Part shown: positions 9,638 to 20,826 of the stretch, piece after piece
Position numbering within the stretch: position 1 is the first letter of the stretch
Layout of the letters: the number at the start of each line of letters is the position of its first letter
Source: Silene latifolia
Taxonomy: Eukaryota > Streptophyta > Magnoliopsida > Caryophyllales > Caryophyllaceae
Direction of reading: 5' to 3'
Assembly (NCBI RefSeq): GCF_048544455.1
Contig: NC_133536.1
Span: 198,279,325 to 198,343,324 of the forward strand
DNA length: 64,000 nucleotides
Position numbers and translations under genes: made by a program
Notes under the pieces: model-generated
Database searches by the model: none
The model's input: only the letters and a program-made list of their open reading frames with translations
What the model was told of the DNA's origin: nothing

Positions 9638-11010
9638 TGAAGAGTTACGAACGATTAACACCTAAGAGGGGGAGGGGGTGAATTAGGTGTACCTTTTTAA
9701 AAATTTTACTCTCAACTTAGTTAATTAATCACTTTAAGCTAAGAATAAAGAAGTACAAAACTTGAGAGACTTAATTGAATGTAAGTTCACAAGAAGGTAC
9801 AGCAGTTCTATGTCACGGTATAGGTGACTGTGACACAGAACTTGATTAGGTACATGCGAGAAATAGCAAAGTGGAAGAACGTAAAAGTAAATGAACAAAC
9901 AAACGACATTTTTAAAAATTGGTTCAGCCTCTACTCCGAGGCCTACGTCCAACCGTTATTTTATTGCTTGTTTAGAAATTTACTCAAACTTACTAAACCC
10001 CTTACAATGAAAATAACTCGCCAACCTACTCCGGTTGCACTCAAACTTAAAGCTACTCCGCTTCAAGAGTTTATGGGTTCTATCTCAAGGTGTTACAGAA
10101 TCTTGAATCTCAAGAGTTCACTTAAATGAACATGGAGATTACAATGAAGATCTAACACGAGAATCATGGAACAAACTCATCATGTCACAAAGATCAAATG
10201 AATGATACTTGGAGGTTTTACTGACCTTTTTTCGAAAACAATTTTGAAGACTTAAAATCAGAAAAACGTTTTGCAAATACTTGAAGAACAAAGCTTTCAA
10301 TGCACAAATGATTTGCAAGGTTTTTACAATAAATGCTTTTGAAGTCTTGAGAAATAAATGTGACTAAGACACTCTATTTATAGTGGATTTAGTCTTAGGT
10401 AAGTACACTTTGAAAAATTAAATCCAATATAAAAATAATAGCTTTGAGTGATGGTAAGTGTTAGACTTGTAGGCTTAGGGCTTAAGAAATCAGAAAACTT
10501 AAGCTTCTACACTCAACATGTGACAATTTACCGAAATGGCAAAAAGCCTTTCTTACTTTAGAAGTTTGACAAGTCTTCTTTGCCATTTTGGTAAAAGGTG
10601 TTTGCACAAATCTAGAGGCTTAGTCAAGTGGGCTTGTGACTCCAAAATTTCAGATTGTTTTCAAGTTTCTGAAAATTCAAATGTTTAAGGTTTAAAGTTT
10701 GCAAAGTTTTGACACTTAAAAACATTTGGACGAAAACTCCTCCGTATGATAGTACCGAAACCACGATGACAAACAGTACCGTTGCATGGTTTTGCCATTA
10801 CTTGACTTAGATGAGAATGTTACACTTACTCTTACATATATCGACTAAGGCTTTGGAAAGTATCATTGTCTTGACTTCCTTGAATGACTTGATCATCTTG
10901 AATCATTGTTGAAAGTCCATTTGATTGCTTCATTCACTAATTATTTCAACTAAGAGCAAACAATCAAATAACAAGGGGACTTGGCATCATCAATCTAATG
11001 TGTTCTAACA
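9638..11010 (-). repeat. 5' LTR of the copia element, 1373 bp
   Basis: Starts on the minus strand with TGTTAGAAC at 11010 and ends CTCTTCA at 9638, so TG...CA. Matches the left LTR over 9868-11010. It contains a TATA box at 10374-10382, giving a U3 of roughly 650 bp. One 9-7-9 dyad lies near its internal end at 9811-9835. Confidence 0.95.
10374..10382 (-). promoter_or_regulatory. LTR TATA box (TATAAATAG)
   Basis: TATAAATAG on the minus strand within the 5' LTR; the same sequence is at 504-512 in the other LTR. Transcription of the element should start about 30 bp downstream, near 10345. Confidence 0.75.
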
Positions 11011-11349
11011 TATTCGGTTTCAACTTTAATTAAATATCTCTCACAAAGAATAAAAAATGTAAACAAATAAGTGGAACCGAAAGAGTACAATGTTAGCAAT
11101 ATATGACTAAAGATCCCTAAATTTACTAGTTAATACCTTTGTGCATGACATATTGCGCTATTGTTTAAGCAACAAGCCTTGCATATGAGTTGTGAGTTGT
11201 GACCGTCTCACAACCTCCTTTCTTTTTAAATATTATTTAAATTAAGTATGAGTTCTCCCAACCTTGTGACACAATGTCAGTAGAAGACATTGGCCAAATT
11301 CATTGACTAATGTGAAATTGTGAACACTAATGGCCACAATTTAAAGACA

Positions 11350-11567
11350 TCTGAGCCTCTGAGGTAGTACCTCTTATTATTTATTTTCCGAGTTTTATTT
11401 TAAAGTTTTTGAGTTTTGTTTTAGTATAAAGTTTTTGAGCACATTTACTTAAAACATTACACTAAAAAAATATAATATTGCTCAAAACTATATTTATAAA
11501 TGGTAATATGCTCAGAAAAAATGTGTATATGCTCAAAAAATACAAAGTCTGAGGTACTACCTCAGAT
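11350..11567. mobile_element. MITE with GAGGTAGTACCTC ends
   Basis: Both ends carry the self-complementary GAGGTAGTACCTC / GAGGTACTACCTC inside a wider inverted repeat (CATCTGAG... and ...CTCAGATG). The interior is AT-rich and non-coding. Superfamily not assigned; the exact edge is uncertain by several bases. Confidence 0.55.
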
Positions 11568-11689
11568 GCGTAATCCTTTTTCTCCTCCTTATTTTACGAC
11601 GGCCATTGACAAATTCAAGTATAACCATTAGTTTCTGCAATTATACGTGTTGGAAAATAAAATTTGTTGCGATTTGTGAAAACAACTTA

Positions 11690-11884
11690 GAGCATGTTTG
11701 AGCTAACTTGTAAAAAATGAGTTTTTGTTTTTTAAGCTTAATTTTTTAAAAGTGTTTTTCAAAAGCAGAAGCAATAAATTACTGCTTCTATTTTTATGAG
11801 CAAAATGATAGTTTTCTGGCTTTTGAGAAATTCCGTTTTAGCTTTTAAATAATTATGTGTTTGGCCAAAAAGTGTTATTTCATT
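11690..11884 (+). mobile_element. AT-rich MITE, family A copy 1
   Basis: Begins near GAGCATGTTTGAGC and ends near GTTTGGCCAAAAAG. It shares the internal modules AAAAGCAGAAG and GCTTCTATTTTT with copies at 34979-35202 (inverted) and 35885-36115. Non-coding. Confidence 0.5.
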
Positions 11885-12033
11885 CATAGGACCGTTCCTG
11901 AAAAATGTGTGGAAAATTATTGAAGATAAATACAAATAGCAACAGATAGATTGGATGGCTAGAATGACATTGCAACGTAGAAAGGTATTTGGAAGGGCAG
12001 AAGACCTTGAATTAGTCAGTCCACTTTGTGTTT

Positions 12034-12119
12034 CTATATATGATGAGGAAATCATACAAAAACATAAATAAATAGTACGATGAGGAAATCATAGAAAAAC
12101 ATAAATAAATAGTACGATG
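12034..12119 (+). repeat. Tandem duplication of the RLP start region, with TATA-like box and two short uORFs
   Basis: TATATAT at 12034-12040 is the only TATA-like box near the gene. A unit of 37-38 bp containing ATGAGGAAATCATA is present at 12042 and 12080 and again at the true start 12117. The first ATG opens a 10-codon frame (12042-12071, stop TAA), the second a 5-codon frame (12080-12094, stop TAG). If transcription starts about 30 bp after the TATA, only the second uORF is in the message; if it starts upstream, both are. Confidence 0.7.
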
Positions 12120-14901
12120 AGGAAATCATACTTGGTAGTGGCATTAGTATTTTTGCTGATGATCTACTCATCTAAATCCGCGAGCTTGCTGAAATGCAAA
12201 AAAAACGAACAAGACGCGTTAATAATGATAAAAAACAGCTTTAGCAAGGATCCTATGAATCGTCTTTCGTCATGGGTTGGTGACGATTGTTGTCAATGGG
12301 TAGGAGTGAAATGTGACAATGTCACAGGCAATGTCATTAAACTAAATCTCCGACAAAATCCGTCATCCAATGACGTATGTTTTTCTGAAAGTTCCATGGT
12401 GTCTTCGGGGCTCAGTCCTGCTTTTATCGAGCTTAAGTTCTTACGTTACTTGAACTTAGCCGGGAATGATTTCAACGGAAGTCAGATTCCAGAATTCATA
12501 GGATCCATGCGGCACTTGAGACATCTAGATCTCTCTCGAGGTGGCTTTGCGGGCCCTGTTCCTCCTCAACTTGGTAATCTCACCCATTTGAAGTTCCTTG
12601 ATCTTCATGTTCCTTTTCTGTGTAATGGATTTGGTGGTTTGTACACTCAAAGCCTCGGTTGGGCATCTGGTCTTTCGAAACTGCGATTTCTTGACATGGG
12701 CAGTTGCATCATGTCTGAAGCACACGACACTTTTCAAGTGCTTGTAAGTCTTCCTTCGTTGTCACTCATTAGTCTAGCAGCATGTCAACTACCGAATACT
12801 CATTTATCAGAGGCTCTCATGAATTATACTTCGACTTCATACTTTCAACACCTTCAACACCTTGATCTTAGCCATAACAATCTTGACGGCCCTCTTCCGT
12901 CCATTTTCAAACATATGGTTTCCCTGCGAAAACTTATTCTTAGCTATAACGGTTTCAATGGTTCAATTCCGCTCTGGCTCAGAAACATGACGGACCTTCA
13001 AGTTCTTAAGATGCGTTCAAACAACATTAGCTTTGTGGAGGGAGGGCTATGGGAGATTATGGGAAATCCATGCAACTTCAACTATTTGGATTTGTCCGAC
13101 AATGCCATTGTCCAAGGAGGTATCTTAGACCCGACACCAAATTCTTCTATCTGTCCGTCTTATGATATAGAATACTTAAATTTACTCGATAACAACTTAG
13201 ATGGTAGTTTGCCCTCTTTGTTGGGACAACTCACAAACTTGCAGTACCTTGATCTTTCAAACAATGGTTTTCAAGGTGAAATTCCGGCATCGCTTGGGAA
13301 ACTGTCAGCTTTGGAATACTTAGATTTATCACTAAATAGGTTAAATGGATCGATCCCAGATTTTGTAGAACGCTTAGCCAAGATAGAGCACCTAGATATA
13401 TCATCAAACTCCATAACCGGTACCCTCTCTGGCATCGGTAACCTCTCTAAATTGTCTTTCCTGGATGCGAGTTTCAACCATATCAGTCTCAACCTGACTT
13501 TTAACCCGCGACCTTCCTTTACCCTTGAAGTGTTTAAAGCCCATTCTTGTGAAATAAACACGGTGTTTCCCCCGTGGTTAATGAACCAAACTCGGATTGA
13601 ACAGTTGGATCTTTCTTATACTGGCATCTATGGAGAGTTGCCTGGATGGCTTTGGAACATAAGCCGCTTTCAGACATTACAGGTTTCTGGCAATCAACTA
13701 ACAGGTTAGATATCGAGCTTCTATTATTTATACCAACTTTTTTTTGCATAAATAACTGACTGAGACACTCGTCTTATTTTTACAATAAATTTCTCACGGT
13801 AATTTTCTGATAGGATCCTTGCCGCAACATATTGTCTGTGACGGCTGTAATTTGTGGTTGCTCGACCTTCACAACAACTCTCTAACGGGATCAATACCTC
13901 ATTGGTTGAGTCATCTAGAAACAATTAATGTGATAATTTTGTCCGCAAATAAACTATCTGGAGCAGTGTTCGAAGGGGAGAATGTTTCCTCCCTTTTGAC
14001 AGGTAAAAACGTCTTAAACGTTCTTGACCTTGACGACAATATGTTGTCTGGAGAAATACAGGTTGGAGATGTATACCCGGATGCTTCTTTAAAAATCCTT
14101 AGTCTGAGAGGGAATAACTTTACCGGACCCATCCGTTCACAGTTGTGCCAATTCAGATCTCTTCGAGTATTGGAACTCGCACAAAATAGCTTGACAGGAC
14201 AAATCCCTCACTGTTTAGGCTCCATACAATTTGACAGTGATGCAGGAGGGTTAATCAGCCAGACCGGTGTAGAAATTGCGGAAATCATCAAAGGAATAAT
14301 GGAGACGGTCGCTGGTAATGGAGCTCATTCCCTCATTGATCTCTCGAGCAATCATTTAGTCGGCACAATACCCGAGGAGCTCACAAATATATCCAAACTG
14401 GAGGGATTAAACTTGTCAAATAATCATCTTACAGGAGGCATTCCTGCAAAAATAGGCAACCTGAAAATGCTAGAATCGTTGGACCTGTCAAATAACCAAA
14501 TCTCCGGTATTATACCACAAAGCTTGTCTGCCATACCATGGATAGTCAGCTTGAATTTGTCAAATAACAACCTCCACGGGCCAATTCCAACCGGTAATCA
14601 ACTTCAAACTCTTATTGACCCGTCTATATATGCAGGCAATCCCGGCCTATGTGGGCCTCCCCTGCCCAAAAAATGCAGAAATGTGCCTCCTAGTACTACA
14701 GAAGATGAAGAAGACGAAGATGATAAACGTGAACGTATGTGGTTCTACACAATCATAATGTTCGGTGTTGGTACTGGATTTTGGGTTGTGGTTGGAACTT
14801 TAGTGATAAAGAAGAGTTGGCGAGATGCTTATTTCCGGTTTGTGGAGAAGACTGGAGTTAAAATACATCAGCAATTCAAGTCGGGGATCAACGGGGGTTA
14901 A
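12117..14901 (+). CDS. LRR receptor-like protein (no kinase), two exons
   Basis: CDS joins 12117-13704 and 13814-14901, giving 891 aa. The 109-bp intron has GT at 13705 and AG at 13812-13813, and the LRR reading (NQLTG|SLPQH) continues across it. Residues 1-22 are a signal peptide (LVVALVFLLMIYSS). The LRR N-terminal cap follows with DDCCQWVGVKCD. Roughly 25 extracellular LRRs of the LxxLxLSxNxLxGxIP type then run to an acidic juxtamembrane stretch (STTEDEEDEDD), a membrane helix at about 839-861 and a short basic cytoplasmic tail without kinase. This is the layout of plant RLPs, which sense microbial or developmental ligands at the plasma membrane with partner kinases such as SOBIR1 (family knowledge). 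The usual island domain is reduced to a short stretch (GIMETVAGNGAHSLIDLSSN). The ATG at 12117 is chosen because it opens the signal peptide. Most RLP genes lack introns, so the intron is notable. The gene appears intact; ligand unknown. Confidence 0.93.
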
Positions 14902-15821
14902 GAAGGAGATTGTATATGAATTGTCGGTATATAAGTGCTGTCCATGGTGATCAAACAAGCTTGATAACTACATAACCAAAGCAAGTAATCAATGATGGAA
15001 TATTAAGCAACGTCACTTCTCTTCATTGTAATATATCCTTATACTCCGTAATTATCTACTCTTTCCGTCCCAATCATTAATATAAAATCATTACACACAG
15101 TTAAGTTATTTCAAATGAGTAACCAAGCACGTATTCTTATTGTCGTTTGTCAACCATACGACTATAACAAGAAGTGAGGGAACCTGCGATATACCGTACC
15201 TCCAAGACAATGCTTGTATTGAGAATTTGAGATGGACTATTTAATATCGACTATTACCTCGAAACTTAATTTGGGACAAAACCTCCATCTCAATATTGAT
15301 ATTTATAATTTGAAAGGATACGGTGACCGTGCTACGGTGCTATACACTTGATGCTCATTCCAAAACAATCCCATAGCAACATTATTTGAATTTTGAAGGC
15401 TCATAGACCAGACCAGGGAGTGGCGGAGCCAGGATTTTAAGTCATGGGCAAAAGGGTTATATTAAGGGAGCCTCGAAAAAATTCGAAAATTTTAACTAAA
15501 ATTTTCTCAATTTTCAAACTTTAGCATGGATGACCGCCCCTGCTAGCTCCCTCCCCCCTCGCTCCACCACTGAGTCTAGGCAATAATAATCAAGAAATTT
15601 GATACATAAGTTACCAACATTAACATCATGCATAAAACAAATTGAAACTATTACTCGTATTTTACGGTACCGATAATCATCACATTTTACCATTTTAATC
15701 TATGAGTAAGACGGTTTCTCAATAAGTTTATTGATTGAACATTTTACAAATTAAAGAAAAAATTGTACTAATCGTGTAATGTAATAGGTACAAATTATTA
15801 TTAGTGATAACTAAAGAATAA
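14902..15821. other. Intergenic; probable RLP 3' region and a small MITE
   Basis: No ORF. At about 15416-15577 lies a short element with near-complementary ends AGTGGCGGAGC and GCTCCACCACTG, of the kind seen in hAT-like MITEs. Near 15055 TCTTTCCGTCCCAATCATT resembles a Stowaway end without a clear partner. Confidence 0.45.
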
Positions 15822-18800
15822 CTAGTTTTGTGACCCGTGAAATTCACGGGATCTTTTGTTTTTTACTATGATATTTTTAGTGAATCAAATCATAACATTC
15901 TACAATATGATTTCATGTTTTAAGACTTCTATAAAATCAAGACAAATTAGTTTTTTTGTACAATAGTTTTATGTAAAATCAGAAACTAAAGTGTTATATA
16001 GTAAATACTTTTATCAAAACCATGTCATTATTTGACGTTCTTTTATGAGGGTTTTAAATGGTAAGTGGTGTTACTCAAATCCTTTTACGTGCTTTGTGAT
16101 ATGTCAAATATGCGCAAATAGAAGCTGATTAAAATCAATTAATAATACAGTATTCGCATAATCGAAAAAAACAAGTAACTCAATGGAAGCTGATTAAAAT
16201 CAATTAATAATATAGATATTCGCATAATCACATTACATGAAACCATAATATTATCAAACAAAGATCGCCAAACATGCAACACCCTCACTAATTAGATATT
16301 AAAATTTTATCAACAAATCCGAAATTAATATAAAACACACGATTAGAACTGTTGTGACAAAAACTAACATTTCACAGCACCCATAATATTGTAGCTAGTA
16401 CTATAATAAATTGCGGAACTAAGAATTTGAAAGGAGCAACTCGTAATAATTGGATCATTAAGTCCCTATACTTCCTCCATTAAACAATATTAAGCAAAAA
16501 TGTGCTTTGACATTTCTCCAAATTTTCCACGTTGGGGATTCAACCGTATACTTCAAAATAGATAAACTAAGCATTCCACTCAATCATGTTTTCTATCAAA
16601 AGCCATTTTGAATAGGCATGTGTCTCATGTGTATAATTAAAGAAAATGAAAATTAAATTTAAGGTGTACAAAAGAATAATGTAGATGTAAATAAACTTTT
16701 TAGATTTCTCTCATCTTTATAGTTATTAATAATTGATAATTAATTCACCTCACTAATTTAACATCTAACTCCTTTCTTAAATGATAATTTTTGGGCTTTT
16801 CACTCCATTATTTATGTTACCTATTATCCATGTCAATAAGATTGAGATCCTCGCAAATTTAATTTCATTCTATGAGTGTTATTTTTCTAAGGAAAAATGA
16901 TGATTAAAAAACAACACATATCAAAATAAAGCATACATTTGAAAGTTTTTGAAATACTAATTTTTTTTATGAACCTAAAAACAATTAGTCATTTATATTC
17001 ATGTTGTCAATCTTATAGTTAGTTTATAATATAGTATTGAGTCGAATGAATAGAGTATTTGTTTAAGTAATTCTAATATTTCTCTTCTTAGTCTTCTTTC
17101 TTCAATAAACCATCCCTACATAAAAAAAAATCACTTAGTCATTAATTTTTGTTATTAATTTAAGTTTCTCTTAAATAATGGAAGAAAGATGACATTGAGT
17201 CTAAAGATGTAAGTATATTTACCTTTGAATAGCACAACACCACAAATCTCAATATCCCTAAATAAGAAATAAACAACAAATATGCGAGGATAAAAATGTG
17301 ATGTACTTCATAACCAATGGAAAATAAATAAATAAATGAATTCTTAATTTAAAACTTTAATACATTTACCTTGATGCTGATACAATGATAAAAAAAAAAA
17401 AGTTAGTGACATATACAATTCTTTTCGCGATAGCGGTACAAAAATATTTACTTAAATGTTGTCTCACAAATGTTGTCTTCCGTCAAAAACTTATAGTCAA
17501 TCTTGTAGTTAGTTTATAATATAGTATTGAGTGGAATGAAGGGAGTAGTTGTTTAAGCAATTCTAATATTTTCTTTCTCCATATAGTATTTTTTCTCCAA
17601 TGAACCATCTATAGGGAAAAAAAAAGGACAAAATCCATCGAGTAATTAATAAGAAATAAAATGGTGAAATTTGATTTACGTGATATTAATCTTATCGTTA
17701 TTAATTTAAGTTTTTATTTAAATAATAATAGAAAAAGGGCATTGAGCCATAAAGATGTAAGTATATTTATTTACCTTCGAATAGCACAATACCACAAATC
17801 TTGATAGTTCCTACATAAGAAAGTTTTAAAAAGTGATGAGCAACCAATTGAACTTAAAAACAAATAAATGAATTATTATTTTAAAACCTTAATACATTTA
17901 CCTACCACAAATCTTGATAGTTCCTACATAAGAAAGTTTTAAAACGTGATGTGCATTTCATAACCAATGGAACTTAAAAATAAATTATTAAATTATTAAT
18001 TTAAAACCTTAATACATGTACCTTACCTTAATACACTTACCTTGATGTTGATATACTGATAAGATTTAAAAAAGACTATTTACATATACAACTACGATTT
18101 TATTGGCGATGAGGGCAAAAAAATATTGGCATGAAATTTGGCTCACAAATGTTGTCTTACATCGAACATTTATATCCAATTGAGGATGCATGTTATGACT
18201 TTTGGGTGTCTTTTTATTATTATCATCAAATTTAATATATATAATAATTATGTAGTAAGGTTTTAGGACTTTTGAGCATTCTTTTTCATTATTAGCAAAT
18301 TTAATATAAACATAAATATGGAGCAAGGAGAAATGAAATGTTAAAGGTTTGCTTTAATTTTTATTTTATTTTTTATTTTTTTGTTGACAAAAGTCACCTT
18401 GTTTAATGTTAAATATGTTATTATTTACTCTTAATATCAACAAAATATTTATTTTTTTAATAAACGGAGTAAATTAGAATTATGTGATATTTATTTGTTG
18501 CTTAAAATATTCTAACAATAAACGTCGAAATTTAAAATTTAATATGAATTTTGATTTTAATTGTTGTTTAATTTATCTACAAGCTTAAAAGTCCAAAGTA
18601 TAATATTTGTAATGCTATTTGCATTTAATATTTCTTTCTTTTTTTCTTTTTTACTTTTAAAATTAGAAATAATGATGTAAACTTTGGTGTAAATTTTAAT
18701 TATAAATTATGAAATTTTGATGTAAATTTGAAAGAGATATATAAATTTTGGAAAAAAAATATATTTAAATTAATGTCATATAATAATAAGTTGATGATTT

Positions 18801-18933
18801 ATACCACATTAACTCGCCATGTCATATTAAAATTTGACATGGCATGTGTAGTAAGTGACATGGCTTTTTGGTAGTGTAAGGTGGCATTTATGACGTGGCA
18901 TTTTAAGTTCCCCTTTTAATAGTATTATATAGA
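15822..18933 (-). mobile_element. Non-autonomous Helitron, about 3.1 kb
   Basis: On the minus strand the 5' end is A|TCTATATAATACTATTAA and the 3' end is a hairpin (CCCGTGAA / TTCACGGG at 15834-15850) followed by CTAG|T. The host A and T on either side are the expected Helitron insertion site. The interior has no Rep/helicase ORF. It holds local tandem duplications, for example 17015-17400 against 17490-17860 (shared TTAGTTTATAATATAGTATT) and 16125-16160 against 16190-16225. Confidence 0.8.
17015..17960. repeat. Diverged tandem duplication inside the Helitron
   Basis: Two blocks of roughly 480-bp spacing share TTAGTTTATAATATAGTATT, TAATTTAAGTTTxTxTTTAAATAAT and CACAAATCT modules; a partial third copy starts near 17885 (ACAAATCTTGATAGTTCCTA repeated at 17795 and 17905). 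No coding capacity. Confidence 0.55.
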
Positions 18934-19363
18934 TTAAATCCTCTATTTGTATTTATGCTCTTGGGGGACTGCTAACGTTTCTCGTTTTCTTCCTCTTCGG
19001 ACGGATCTGTTTATAATCATGTTGTTATCATCATATTGTATAAATCTTGTTGTTAGTAAAGAAAAATATAGTAATGTACAATGAAGTTAAGCCGTGTCTT
19101 TACACTTTGTTATTAGATTTTGATGACTGACGTACTTATTTGACCCGCAATAATTTTACTTAAAACGAATGCTTAATGACAAATAACATGGTGCTCATCT
19201 AGTATCTGGACATAGCATGTATGTAAATATATGGGTATTGTTCCGGTGAATTATTTTAATTTGTGGTGGTTGGCTTGGCCAAAGCGGGCTATTTGCCAAT
19301 TTTTGAAATAATTCGTAAGGATTCCGGAATGTTTTTCCTTCTTAAATTAGTTTCTATAATTTC
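18934..19363. other. Intergenic, no feature recognised
   Basis: AT-rich single-copy-looking DNA with no ORF above noise. Confidence 0.4.
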
Positions 19364-19620
19364 CTGCCCAAAGGGGGAAGTTGTATAAGTTAATTTGAGT
19401 AAGTGGTTGAGTAAATACAAGTGTAATAATTTTGGAAATTTATCTGCCCAAAGGTGATTTATTTTTGAGAAATTTCCTTATCTATTTACTTGGAGGTAGT
19501 TATTATGTCTTGTGTATTCTGCCTAAAGGGGAATGCATATCATATAATATGATTTCTGTTGGAGCTAGTTATTGTGTTTTGTGTATTCTGCCTAAAGGGG
19601 AATGCATAAAATATAATATG
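19364..19620 (+). repeat. Tandem repeats with CTGCCCAAAGG/CTGCCTAAAGG modules
   Basis: The module occurs near 19365, 19443, 19519 and 19588. The last two lie in a duplication of about 69 bp (TTGTGTATTCTGCCTAAAGG). A frame open from 19432 encodes the repeat twice (VLCILPKGEC) but looks like a by-product. Similar modules occur in the 5' internal region of some plant copia elements, so this may be a fragment of one. Confidence 0.45.
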
Positions 19621-20127
19621 AATTCCTGTGAGAATATTGCGACTCCCCTAGCATATTCTTGTGCAAAGTTATAAAGAAAGTATACATAAAATATAGGGTA
19701 AATTGATAAACACTACCAACTTTAGTCCTCTTTTTCATACTCAATACCAACATAATCAATAATTAATAATCAGTACCAAAATATTAAATTTTTTCTACAA
19801 TAGGTACCAAGTCGCCTTCTTACTCTAGTTTTTTTCCTACTTTAAAGGTGCTTTCATTTAAGATAGGGATTTTGAACGTGGGTGAGTGGAGATTTGTAGT
19901 TGAATGATGGCTTTTAGGACTTTTTTGAGTAGGTTAAGATTGGATTTTTAGGCGACTTGGTACCTATCATAGAAAAAAGTTAATATTTTGGTATTGATTA
20001 CTAATTATTGATTATGTTGGTACTGATTATGAAAAAGGGTCCTTATATTGGTATTGTTTATGAATTCCTGTGAGAATATTGCGACTCCCCTAGCATATTC
20101 TTGTGCAAAGTGATAAAGAAAGTATAC
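19618..20127. mobile_element. Fold-back element flanked by a 68-bp direct repeat
   Basis: The segments 19618-19685 and 20060-20127 match at all but one position. Between them, 19686-20059 is an imperfect inverted repeat: GATAAACACTACCAAC... and CCAACATAATCAATAATTA on the left recur as complements on the right, with arms of roughly 110 bp around a centre near 19880. No coding sequence. Confidence 0.65.
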
Positions 20128-20664
20128 CTATATCATGCTAATATTAACTCTGATTCTATTATTTCAGTCAACAAATTTTCTTTGAGCAATGAAATTTTCT
20201 TTGAGCAATGTTATCTTATATAGAACAAAACACATACTCCCTCCATTTAGCAAGTGTATTCGTTATCTCGGCGGCCCCAATTGGGGTGGTTTACATAGTC
20301 CAGATGGTGACGCCGGAATGTCTGGGCCCGGAGGGATTAAACCGCTCGTCACCAAAAAAAATGTGAGGGAATATATATTAAGCAATTGTATGTAATTCAT
20401 TTGGATATACGTTTTTTTTGGATCGAACTATCGTTTAACAAGTTTAGATACACCTCATATAAAATTTAAGCAATTGTATGTAATTCATTTGGATCGGTAT
20501 TTTATTATTGGGTATTTTATTACTTATTGTTTTTACATCCTTAAAAGCTTAGATGGACAATTAGCCTTCCCATAAGAATAACGGTAAAATTTTAAAAAAG
20601 AGGGAAACAAAAACGCGGGAGCGCTAATTAGGGTTACAGTTTAACCGACTATATTATCGAGGAT
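20128..20664. other. Region upstream of the MADS-like gene
   Basis: AT-rich, with a distinctly GC-rich patch at 20263-20345. An imperfect repeat of AAGCAATTGTATGTAATTCATTTGGAT occurs near 20382 and 20468. No gene recognised. Confidence 0.4.
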
Positions 20665-20672
20665 TATATAAA
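20665..20672 (+). promoter_or_regulatory. TATA box of the MADS-like gene
   Basis: TATATAAA about 160 bp upstream of the start codon; the message would start near 20697, just before the repeat-rich leader. Confidence 0.65.
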
Positions 20673-20719
20673 CAACCATCAATCAATCCTCCACAGTTGA
20701 ACAAACAAACAACAAACTT

Positions 20720-20817
20720 ATTTCTTGCTAATCAAATCATATTTCTTGCTAATCAAATCAAAATCAAAATCAAATTTCTTGCTAATCAAATCATATTTCT
20801 TGCTAATCAAATCAAAT
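20720..20817 (+). repeat. Tandem repeats in the 5' leader of the MADS-like gene
   Basis: TTTCTTGCTAATCAAATCA occurs four times, with AAATCAAAATCAAAATC spacers. No upstream ATG is seen in it. Confidence 0.75.
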
Positions 20818-20826
20818 TAAAAAAAA

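Larger units (their letters stand above)
1..11010 (-). mobile_element. Ty1/copia LTR retrotransposon, SIRE/Maximus-like, nearly complete
   Basis: The sequence from 1 to 1139 is repeated almost exactly at 9868-11010, so these are the two LTRs of one element read on the minus strand. Between them lie, in element order, a primer-binding site (9623-9635), gag, protease-integrase, reverse transcriptase-RNase H, two accessory ORFs and a polypurine tract (1140-1151). Integrase before reverse transcriptase makes it Ty1/copia. The long two-knuckle Gag, the RT sequence and extra ORFs after pol fit the SIRE/Maximus lineage; this lineage call is from memory of the family. The right LTR ends at 11010 followed by TATTC, the likely target duplication, whose partner is outside the window. 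About 230 bp of the left LTR are missing at the window edge. The LTRs differ at only about a dozen places by eye, so the insertion is young. One frame break in pol (near 5510) means this copy is probably not autonomous. Confidence 0.95.
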
